A stretch of 5,334 nt of DNA from Actinomycetes bacterium (GTDB lineage: Bacteria > Actinomycetota > Acidimicrobiia > Acidimicrobiales > RAAP-2). The notes beneath the pieces are model-generated. The model ran no database searches. It was not told where the DNA came from and worked only from the letters and a program-made list of their open reading frames with translations. The position numbers were made by a program, and so were the translations under genes. This document shows positions 1 through 4,586 of the stretch, piece after piece. Positions within the stretch are counted from its first letter, which is position 1. Each line of letters starts with the position of its first letter. Where the stretch lies: NCBI GenBank assembly GCA_021802025.1, contig JAKABC010000120.1, positions 1 to 5,334 of the forward strand, read 5' to 3'.

Positions 1-31
1 GGCGCGCCACGCCTAGCGCCGACTCGTCGCG

Positions 32-60
32 TCGGACCGCCCTCGCTAGGGTGGGTCCGA
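32..60. repeat. 7-bp inverted repeat around the kinase promoter
   Basis: TCGGACC at 32-38 and GGTCCGA at 54-60 are perfect inverted complements 15 nt apart. They bracket the TAGGGT hexamer (46-51), and the right arm ends on the A of ATG 60. If transcription starts at or near the ATG, the left arm is not transcribed, so a repressor operator is likelier than an RNA hairpin. In DNA this GC-rich a 7-bp match can also arise by chance. Confidence 0.35.
46..51 (+). promoter_or_regulatory. Putative -10 element of the PfkB kinase (leaderless type)
   Basis: TAGGGT fits the TANNNT -10 pattern and lies 7 nt before ATG 60, placing the transcription start at or next to the start codon. No -35 resembling TTGACA is visible at the right distance. 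The same bases, AGGGTGGG, could alternatively act as a Shine-Dalgarno sequence, so the leaderless reading is an inference supported by similar arrangements at other genes in the window. Confidence 0.45.
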
Positions 61-983
61 TGCCGACGACCGGGCCTCGGCTGCTGTGTTGTGACACGGT
101 GCTCGTCGACCTCGTCCTCTCGGTCTCGAGGATTCCCGAGCGCGCCGGTGACGTGCGCGCCACCGACCAGCTCGTCACCACCGGCGGGGGGTTCAACGCG
201 ATGTCGGCCGCCGCGCGCTTCGGTCGACGTGTCGTCTACGCCGGACTGCTCGGTACGGGTCCCTTCGGTGACCTCGCCGCCGCGGACCTCGCGCGCGAGG
301 GGATCGAGGCGCCGCTCGAGCGCCACCGATCATTCGACACCGGGGTCTGCGTCGTGCTGGTCGACGCCGACGCCGAGCGGACGTTCGTCACGGCCGCGGG
401 CGCCGAGGGCCACGTGGGCCGGCGCGACCTCGACGGCCTGGACGCCGCGGCCGGCGACGTGGTGCTCGTCTCGGGCTACAACGTGATGTACCCCGGCGAG
501 GCCGAGGTCTACCTCGACTGGCTCGCGGGGCTCGACGAGGGGGTCGTGGTCGCCTTCGACCCGGCGACGCGCATCGCCGACGTGCCCCCGGCCCACCTCG
601 AGGCGGCCCTCGCGCGCGCCGACTGGCTCTTGTGCAACGCCAGTGAGGCGCGGGCCCTCTCGGGCGAGGCCGACCCCACGGTCGCCGCCTCGTCGCTGGC
701 CCGTCCGGACCTCGCGATCGTGGTGCGCGACGGCGCCAACGGCTGCGTCGTCGCGCTTCGTCCCGGCGGTGCCACCGACGTGGCGGGCGTCGCCGTCGAG
801 GCCCTCGACACCAACGGTGCCGGTGACGTCCACAACGGGGTCTTCCTCGCCGAACTGCTCGCCGGGTCCCCGGCGACCTCCGCCGCGCGGTGGGCGAACG
901 CCGCGGCCGCCCTGGCCGTCACCCGGCGCGGACCGGCGACCGGCCCCACGCGGGCCGAGGTCGAAGGACTCCTCGACGTCTAG
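60..983 (+). CDS. PfkB/ribokinase-family sugar or nucleoside kinase
   Basis: A complete 307-residue protein, the usual length for the PfkB family, which transfers the ATP gamma-phosphate to a hydroxyl of a sugar, nucleoside or related substrate in the cytoplasm. The N-terminal glycine motif TGGGFNAMSAAARFG lies at residues 41-55. The C-terminal PfkB signature DTNGAGDVHNGVF lies at 250-262, with Asp256 of GAGD as the expected catalytic base, so the enzyme looks active. The sequence does not fix the substrate, and no sugar-utilisation genes lie nearby. I chose ATG 60 because a TAGGGT hexamer at 46-51 sits 7 nt before it, fitting a leaderless transcript. GTG 51 is in frame and would add three residues, but it overlaps that hexamer. 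The stop codon lies inside the stop of the convergent hydrolase gene. The family call is secure; the substrate is unknown. Confidence 0.93.
   Translation: MPTTGPRLLCCDTVLVDLVLSVSRIPERAGDVRATDQLVTTGGGFNAMSAAARFGRRVVYAGLLGTGPFGDLAAADLAREGIEAPLERHRSFDTGVCVVLVDADAERTFVTAAGAEGHVGRRDLDGLDAAAGDVVLVSGYNVMYPGEAEVYLDWLAGLDEGVVVAFDPATRIADVPPAHLEAALARADWLLCNASEARALSGEADPTVAASSLARPDLAIVVRDGANGCVVALRPGGATDVAGVAVEALDTNGAGDVHNGVFLAELLAGSPATSAARWANAAAALAVTRRGPATGPTRAEVEGLLDV
980..983. other. CTAG shared by two convergent stop codons
   Basis: Positions 981-983 read TAG on the plus strand and end the PfkB kinase. Positions 980-982 read TAG on the minus strand and end the iminopeptidase. The self-complementary CTAG therefore closes both genes in a 4-nt tail-to-tail overlap. 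No room is left for an intergenic terminator, and I see no hairpin plus T-run just inside either gene. Confidence 0.9.
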
Positions 984-1882
984 TGGTCGTGCTCGGCGAG
1001 GAACGCGCCGACGACCTCCATGTAAAGAGCGCGCTCCTCGACGAAGGGCATGTGGCTCGACTCGTCGAACACCTCCCAGCGCACGTCGGGGATCGCGTCG
1101 AAGAACGGCTGGACGACGAGGGGGGTGGCCTCGTCGTGACGGCCCGAGACGAGCAGGGTGGGTACGTCGATGAGCGCGGCCCGCTCCACGATCGACCAGT
1201 CGCGCAGGGTGCCGACGCAGTAGAACTCGTTCGGTCCGTTCATCGTGTGGTACACGGTGGGGTCCTCGCCCATCTGGTCGAAGGAGTGCTGCACCTCGGC
1301 GGGGTAGGGGCGGACCCGGCAGACGTGGCGGTCGTAGTAGGCCTCCGTCGCGGCTAGGTACTCGGGGTCGTCGTAGGTCCCGGCCGCCTCGTGGCGCTTG
1401 AGGGTCTCGCGGACCCCGTCGGGCAGCTGGGCGCGCAGGGCGTCGGCGGCCTCGCTCCACAGCGCCATCGACGCCGGCGAGTTCGAGATCACCAGCGAGC
1501 GCAGTCCCGCGGGCCGGCGCACCGCGTGCTCGGCGGCGAGCATGCCGCCCCAGGACTGTCCGAGGAGGTGGTAGCCCTCCGCGAGCCCGAGCCGCTCGAG
1601 GAGGTTGTCGAGCTCGTCGAGGAAGAGCTCGACGCTCCAGAAGTCGCCGCCCCGCTCGGGCAGGTGGGTGGACCGGCCGCAGCCGAGTTGGTCGTAGTGC
1701 ACGACGGCCCGGCCCCCCGTGGCGAGGTCGGTCAGGCTGAGGAGGTAGTCGTGGCTCGCGCCGGGTCCCCCGTGCAGGGTGACCAGTGGGGTCCGAGCGC
1801 CCGGGAGCTCCCCGGTCACTCGGTACCAGGTCGTCCAGTCGCGGAAGTCGAGCGTGCCGGAGGTGGTGGGCTGGTCAGACAT
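980..1882 (-). CDS. pip: Proline iminopeptidase-family alpha/beta hydrolase
   Basis: A complete 300-residue cytoplasmic serine hydrolase of the prolyl aminopeptidase / tricorn-interacting-factor F1 type (peptidase family S33), which removes N-terminal residues, typically proline, from peptides. Visible motifs in order are the oxyanion-hole HGGPG (37-41), DQLGCGRS (64-71), the nucleophile elbow GQSWGG (108-113, Ser110), NGPNEF in the cap region (215-220), the acid loop GRHDEATP (247-254, Asp250) and ESSHMPF (274-280, His277). The Ser-Asp-His triad is intact. There is no signal peptide. The ATG at 1880-1882 is supported by a TATACT hexamer exactly 6 nt upstream, so the transcript may be leaderless. 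The gene follows the tsaA-like gene after 34 nt on the same strand and overlaps the kinase gene by 4 nt at its end. Some relatives are amino acid amidases or general hydrolases, so the exact substrate is less certain than the family. Confidence 0.9.
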   Translation of the reverse strand: MSDQPTTSGTLDFRDWTTWYRVTGELPGARTPLVTLHGGPGASHDYLLSLTDLATGGRAVVHYDQLGCGRSTHLPERGGDFWSVELFLDELDNLLERLGLAEGYHLLGQSWGGMLAAEHAVRRPAGLRSLVISNSPASMALWSEAADALRAQLPDGVRETLKRHEAAGTYDDPEYLAATEAYYDRHVCRVRPYPAEVQHSFDQMGEDPTVYHTMNGPNEFYCVGTLRDWSIVERAALIDVPTLLVSGRHDEATPLVVQPFFDAIPDVRWEVFDESSHMPFVEERALYMEVVGAFLAEHDH

Positions 1883-1888
1883 GGGCGA

Positions 1889-1894
1889 AGTATA
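1889..1894 (-). promoter_or_regulatory. -10 element of the iminopeptidase gene (leaderless type)
   Basis: Read on the minus strand, TATACT (a one-base mismatch to TATAAT) is followed by six bases and then the ATG at 1882. That spacing puts the predicted transcription start on the A of the ATG. There is no Shine-Dalgarno sequence in the six-base gap. The -35 region carries no TTGACA-like hexamer. This is the cleanest of the leaderless-type promoters in the window, and it suggests the gene can be transcribed independently of the upstream tsaA-like gene. Confidence 0.65.
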
Positions 1895-1916
1895 CGAAGC
1901 GATCGGTGACGCGCCG

Positions 1917-2384
1917 CTAGTAGTAGGCGGCGCCGAGCTCGTCGCTCCAGCGCGCCGTTCGCAGCGGTCCTCGGGGGCCGGACCAGGCGAAGACCGGCTT
2001 GATGTCGAGGATCGGGGTCCCCTCGACGAGGTCGAGGCCCTCGACCTCGATTGCGTGCGTCGTCACGCGCACGAGGGCCGCGACCGAGACCAGCAGGCGG
2101 TTGGGGCGGTCCTTGTTGCGCTGGGCGAAGATCCCCACCTCGGGCCACGCCGGGTGGCCGCGCGGGCGGCGGCGCCAGGGCGCCGGGGGCACGTCGCTCG
2201 CCCGGTCGGCGAGGGCGACCACCTCGACGTGGGAGAACTCCGTCAGCCCGACGAGGGCTTCGGCGGGGACCTCGGGGGCGAGCACGAGGGTGGCGCGGAC
2301 CGGGCCCCACCCGTCGTCGACCACCGCGGAGCGCCCGCCCACGACGTGGGCGACGGCGCGGACCTCGTAGGGCACGACCCTCAC
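1917..2384 (-). CDS. tsaA: TsaA/TrmO-family (UPF0066) putative tRNA methyltransferase
   Basis: A 155-residue protein matching the TsaA/YaeB beta-barrel family, whose studied member TrmO uses S-adenosylmethionine to N6-methylate t6A37 of tRNA-Thr. Visible blocks are EFSHVEVV (49-56), PEVGIFAQRNKDRPNRL (81-97) and DLVEGTPILDIKP (118-130), in family order. The canonical RPNPIG core appears here as RPNRLL, a variation at a conserved SAM-site loop, so the tRNA target should not be assumed. It is a short form with nothing substantial after the core domain. GTG at 2382-2384 is the longest start. GTG at 2373-2375 (codon 4) lies 7 nt after a TAGGGT hexamer and may be the true leaderless start; conserved sequence begins only after codon 5, so it does not decide. 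The gene is divergent from tdk across 50 bp and is followed by the iminopeptidase 34 nt downstream. Family is confident, function moderate. Confidence 0.85.
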   Translation of the reverse strand: MRVVPYEVRAVAHVVGGRSAVVDDGWGPVRATLVLAPEVPAEALVGLTEFSHVEVVALADRASDVPPAPWRRRPRGHPAWPEVGIFAQRNKDRPNRLLVSVAALVRVTTHAIEVEGLDLVEGTPILDIKPVFAWSGPRGPLRTARWSDELGAAYY

Positions 2385-2388
2385 CCTA
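2383..2388 (-). promoter_or_regulatory. Putative -10 element of the tsaA-like gene
   Basis: On the minus strand TAGGGT (plus-strand ACCCTA) is followed by 7 nt and then GTG at 2373-2375. This matches the kinase promoter, where CTAGGGTG also precedes a start by the same distance. It overlaps the annotated GTG at 2384, which argues for the start three codons in. The purine-rich stretch could instead be read as a ribosome-binding site. Confidence 0.4.
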
Positions 2389-2414
2389 GGTCCGAGGTCT
2401 GTCGGGAGCCTGGG

Positions 2415-2420
2415 TATCGT
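2415..2420 (+). promoter_or_regulatory. Putative -10 element of tdk
   Basis: TATCGT at 2415-2420 fits TANNNT and would start transcription near 2427, giving a leader of roughly 8 nt before ATG 2435. A weak GGGA at 2428-2431 is the only Shine-Dalgarno candidate. The hexamer lies in the 50-bp divergent spacer shared with the tsaA-like gene, so the two promoters sit back to back within about 30 bp. Confidence 0.4.
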
Positions 2421-2434
2421 GCTCTGCGGGAACC

Positions 2435-3025
2435 ATGGCCGAGCTCACCTTCACCTACGGCACGATGGCGGCCGGCAAGTCGACCCTGGCGCTGCAGCTG
2501 TGCTGGCAGCTGCGCCAGGGGCGTGACGACGTGGCCCTGTGGACCTTCGGTGACCGCAGCGCCGAGGGCATGGTCACCAGCCGGATCGGCATCGAGGCGG
2601 CGGCCGAGGCCGTCGCCCCCGGCGTGAGTCTCGCCGCGCCCATCGCCGAGATCCTCGGCCGGGGCGTCGCGGTCCTGGTGATCGACGAGGCCCAGTTCGC
2701 CACGGTCGACCAGGTGGACGAGCTCGCGGTCCTGGTCGATGAGCACGGCGTCGACGTGCACGCCTTCGGACTGGCGGCCGACTTCTTGCTCAACGTCTTT
2801 CCAGGCTCGGCCCGTCTGATCGCGATCGCCGACTGGGCCCACGAGCTCCCGCTGACCTCGACGTGCTGGTGCGGCCAGAAGGGGCGGTGCAACGCCCGGG
2901 TCGTCGACGGGGTCGTGGCGCGCGAGGGATCGCAGTTCGTGACCGGCGACGTGACCTCCGGGGCCGTGCACTACCAGGTCCTGTGCCGGACCCACTACCG
3001 GAGCGGCGAGCTCGGCCCCGCCTGA
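2435..3025 (+). CDS. tdk: Thymidine kinase, type II (TK1-like)
   Basis: A complete 196-residue enzyme that phosphorylates thymidine to dTMP with ATP in the cytoplasmic salvage pathway; the length is normal for type II TKs. The Walker A loop GTMAAGKST is at residues 9-17, a variant of the common GPMFSGKT. The Walker B-like segment VLVIDEAQF at 80-88 carries the expected catalytic Glu85. The C-terminal zinc-binding and lasso region shows CWCG (Cys144, Cys146), Cys152, then LCRTHY (Cys184, His187). Its first two cysteines are spaced CxC rather than the common CxxC, with Cys152 nearby. The tyrosine-containing C-terminal substrate segment around HYQVLCR is present. ATG 2435 starts directly at the conserved first beta strand, which fixes the start. 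The gene appears monocistronic or is followed after 41 nt by the small zinc-ribbon gene, which has its own promoter-like hexamer. Confidence 0.93.
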   Translation: MAELTFTYGTMAAGKSTLALQLCWQLRQGRDDVALWTFGDRSAEGMVTSRIGIEAAAEAVAPGVSLAAPIAEILGRGVAVLVIDEAQFATVDQVDELAVLVDEHGVDVHAFGLAADFLLNVFPGSARLIAIADWAHELPLTSTCWCGQKGRCNARVVDGVVAREGSQFVTGDVTSGAVHYQVLCRTHYRSGELGPA

Positions 3026-3035
3026 GCATCCGCGA

Positions 3036-3050
3036 GTCGGCCGCGCCGAC
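3036..3050. repeat. Short GC inverted repeat after tdk
   Basis: GTCGGC and GCCGAC form a perfect 6-bp inverted repeat with a 3-nt centre (CGC) in the 41-nt gap after tdk. There is no following T-run, so a classical intrinsic terminator is not supported. It lies two bases upstream of the extended -10 of the next gene and could be a weak terminator, an operator, or chance. Confidence 0.3.
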
Positions 3051-3051
3051 C

Positions 3052-3060
3052 TGGCACACT
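3052..3060 (+). promoter_or_regulatory. Putative extended -10 of the zinc-ribbon gene
   Basis: TGGCACACT combines a TGN extension with a CACACT hexamer at 3055-3060. It ends exactly 6 nt before GTG 3067, the same spacing as TATACT before the iminopeptidase. The gap is GCCCCC, with no Shine-Dalgarno bases, so a leaderless transcript is the simplest reading. The hexamer deviates from TANNNT at its first base. Confidence 0.4.
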
Positions 3061-3066
3061 GCCCCC

Positions 3067-3219
3067 GTGACCGTCGAGGACCGCCCGCCCGCCCCGGCGG
3101 CCGGCCCCTGCCGCTTCGGGGTCTTCGCCGAGTGCCCGCACTGTGGCGGCGCGATCGCCCCCGAGCACGCCCACTACCGCTGTGGCTCGTGCGGCTGGCG
3201 CGACTCCTGCTGCGACTAG
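3067..3219 (+). CDS. 50-residue zinc-ribbon mini-protein, unknown function
   Basis: I do not recognise a named family. From GTG 3067 the frame gives 50 residues with a proline/alanine-rich start (residues 7-14) and then two CxxC knuckles: CPHCGG (23-28) and CGSCGW (39-44). These are separated by 12 residues and would bind one zinc ion as a zinc ribbon. Extra cysteines are Cys15 and the terminal Cys48-Cys49 pair in RDSCCD. The spacing and the CxxCGG / CxxCGW knuckles are typical of folded zinc ribbons, so the frame is very likely coding despite its size. The start rests on the CACACT-N6-GTG arrangement; a longer frame open upstream runs back into tdk and has no supporting start. The gene sits between tdk and the pst control region without evident functional link. 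A nucleic-acid-binding or protein-interaction role would be a guess. Confidence 0.7.
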   Translation: MTVEDRPPAPAAGPCRFGVFAECPHCGGAIAPEHAHYRCGSCGWRDSCCD

Positions 3220-3231
3220 GCGACGCGCCGA

Positions 3232-3286
3232 CTTCTTGAACTTTTCACCTGACCCGTCCTGGGGCTTCACGAGCCGTTTACCTCCG
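3232..3286 (+). promoter_or_regulatory. Putative PHO box (11-nt-period repeats) upstream of pstS
   Basis: Seven-base units spaced every 11 nt resemble the actinobacterial PHO-box consensus GTTCACC: TTTCACC at 3243, CTTCACG at 3265 and GTTTACC at 3276. The degenerate units CTTCTTG (3232) and CCGTCCT (3254) lie on the same period. The last pair is a 7-4-7 arrangement, and its end lies 9 nt before a TAAGTT hexamer, as in PhoB-activated promoters where the box replaces the -35. Period, location before pstS and distance to the -10 agree, which makes control by a PhoB/PhoP-type response regulator likely. No such regulator is encoded in the window. Confidence 0.7.
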
Positions 3287-3291
3287 CTCCC

Positions 3292-3297
3292 TAAGTT
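3292..3297 (+). promoter_or_regulatory. Putative -10 of the pst operon
   Basis: TAAGTT fits TANNNT and follows the last PHO-box unit by 9 nt. No TTGACA-like -35 lies 16-18 nt upstream, as expected for an activator-dependent promoter. Transcription would start near 3304, giving a leader of about 65 nt before pstS. I see no riboswitch-like structure in that leader. Confidence 0.5.
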
Positions 3298-3352
3298 GCC
3301 CGAGACAGAGCGTTCGAGAGTCGATACGTCGCGTCAACGAGCAACTGACCCT

Positions 3353-3358
3353 AGGAGG
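3353..3358 (+). promoter_or_regulatory. Strong Shine-Dalgarno of pstS
   Basis: AGGAGG at 3353-3358, continuing as AA, lies 10 nt before ATG 3369. It is the only full-consensus ribosome-binding site in the window and contrasts with the upstream genes, which show leaderless-type starts. It supports high PstS output and fixes the start. Confidence 0.85.
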
Positions 3359-3368
3359 AAAGCTCAGG

Positions 3369-4574
3369 ATGAAGACCCTACTGAGATCACTGACGGCGGG
3401 CGCCATCGCCGTGGGCGGTCTACTGGCGACCACGTCGCTGCCCGCGAGCGCCGCGCCGAAGAAGATCGTCACCTGCTTCCGGCTGGAGAACAACGTCGTG
3501 CACACCCACCGGTTCCGCGGGACCTGCGCTAAGGGGTGGACGCGGAAGCGGCCGACGCCCAACCCGATCGCCTCGGTCAAGGTCGAGAACCCGGCCCAGG
3601 CCAACCTCACCGAGACCGGCTCGACGCTCCTCTACCCGCTGTGGAACATCTGGGCGCCGGCCTACCAGGCCGAGTTCCCCCAGGTCAGCCTGACCACGGG
3701 CGGCACCGGCTCGGGCACGGGCATCGCCGACGCCGCGAGCGGCACGGTGAACATCGGCTCGTCCGACGCCTACCTCTCCTCGACCCAGCGCAGCGCGACG
3801 CCGAACCTGCTCAACATCCCGGTGGGCATCTCCTACCAGATGATCGAGTACAACATCCCCGGGGTCACCGCGCACCTCAACCTCGACGGGACGGTCCTGG
3901 CCGGGATCTACACCGGCCAGATCACCAAGTGGAACGACCCGGCCATCACGGCGCTCAACCCCAAGGTCAACCTGCCCGCAACGCCCATCGTGGCGCTGCA
4001 CCGTTCGGACGGCTCGGGTGACACGTTCATCTTCACGTCGTACCTCTCGGACACTGACCCGGCCTGGTCGTCGAAGTACAGCTACGGCACCACCGTGTCG
4101 TGGCCGGCGATCCCCAACGCGCTCGGCGAGAACGGCAACGGCGGCATGGTCTCGGCCTGTCAGAAGACCGTGGGCTGCATCGCCTACGTCGGCATCAGCT
4201 ACCTCTCCTCGGTGCTCGGCGACGGCCAGACCTACGCGGCGCTGAAGAACGGGGACGGCCAGTACGTCCTGCCGTCAGTGAAGTCGGCCTCGCTCGAGGC
4301 GAAGGGCTTCCAGGCCCAGACCCCGGCCAACGGGACGATCTCGATGATCGACGGCAAGATCAATGGCGGTTACCCGATCATCAACTACGAGTACGCGATC
4401 GTGAACAAGGTCCAGTCCTCCTCCTCGGTCGCCCAGGCGGTCCGCTCGCTGCTCGAGTGGTGCATCGACCCGTCCTACGGCCAGAGCCAGCAGTACCTGG
4501 GTCAGGTGAACTTCGTCACCCTGCCGACCAAGGTGATCGTCCAGTCGTTCAAGCAGATCAAGCAGATTCAGTAG
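3369..4574 (+). CDS. pstS: Phosphate ABC transporter substrate-binding protein PstS
   Basis: A complete 401-residue extracytoplasmic phosphate-binding protein that delivers phosphate to the PstCAB permease. Residues 1-28 form a signal peptide: charged MKTLLR, a hydrophobic stretch, and probable cleavage after ASA (26-28). No lipobox cysteine is present, unusual for PstS of Gram-positive-type cells. A cationic segment with Cys36 and Cys53 (32-61, ending TRKR) precedes the binding domain. PstS motifs follow: ETGSTLLYPLW (82-92), GTGSGTG (112-118), GSSDAYL (130-136, Asp133), YTGQITKWNDPAI (181-193) and the phosphate loop RSDGSGDT (212-219). Cys264 and Cys270 flank KTVG and could form a disulfide. 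The strong Shine-Dalgarno at 3353 supports ATG 3369. pstC starts 12 nt after the stop. A PHO box upstream predicts induction by phosphate starvation. Confidence 0.97.
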   Translation: MKTLLRSLTAGAIAVGGLLATTSLPASAAPKKIVTCFRLENNVVHTHRFRGTCAKGWTRKRPTPNPIASVKVENPAQANLTETGSTLLYPLWNIWAPAYQAEFPQVSLTTGGTGSGTGIADAASGTVNIGSSDAYLSSTQRSATPNLLNIPVGISYQMIEYNIPGVTAHLNLDGTVLAGIYTGQITKWNDPAITALNPKVNLPATPIVALHRSDGSGDTFIFTSYLSDTDPAWSSKYSYGTTVSWPAIPNALGENGNGGMVSACQKTVGCIAYVGISYLSSVLGDGQTYAALKNGDGQYVLPSVKSASLEAKGFQAQTPANGTISMIDGKINGGYPIINYEYAIVNKVQSSSSVAQAVRSLLEWCIDPSYGQSQQYLGQVNFVTLPTKVIVQSFKQIKQIQ

Positions 4575-4578
4575 GTGA
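4573..4578 (+). promoter_or_regulatory. Shine-Dalgarno of pstC overlapping the pstS stop
   Basis: AGGTGA begins inside the TAG stop of pstS and lies 8 nt before ATG 4587. It favours that ATG over the in-frame GTG at 4575, which has no purine-rich site before it. The overlap suggests translational coupling of pstC to pstS. Confidence 0.6.
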
Positions 4579-4586
4579 ACTCGGCG

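Noticed and set aside
1..8. GGCGCGCC palindrome at the left edge.
   Set aside because: An 8-bp GC palindrome is expected by chance in such DNA and has no partner nearby; it may only look notable because it starts the window.
330..1460. Long minus-strand open frame (376 codons) across the kinase and the end of the iminopeptidase.
   Set aside because: Arg/Gly/Pro-rich low-complexity translation without motifs, antisense to two genes with intact catalytic residues. Long shadow frames are expected in DNA this GC-rich.
1779..2627. Plus-strand open frame (282 codons) spanning the iminopeptidase start, the tsaA-like gene and tdk.
   Set aside because: It crosses three recognisable genes and two promoter regions, and its translation shows no domain.
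2381..2995. Minus-strand open frame (204 codons) opposite tdk.
   Set aside because: It is fully antisense to a thymidine kinase with clear Walker and zinc motifs; the translation is featureless.
3197..3229. GGCGCG (3197-3202) and CGCGCC (3224-3229) as a terminator of the zinc-ribbon gene.
   Set aside because: A 6-bp stem with a 21-nt loop and no clean T-run is too weak, and GC palindromes of this size are common here.
3369..3532. Second plus-strand frame overlapping the pstS signal peptide region.
   Set aside because: It is out of frame with the strong AGGAGG-ATG of pstS and has no start signal of its own.
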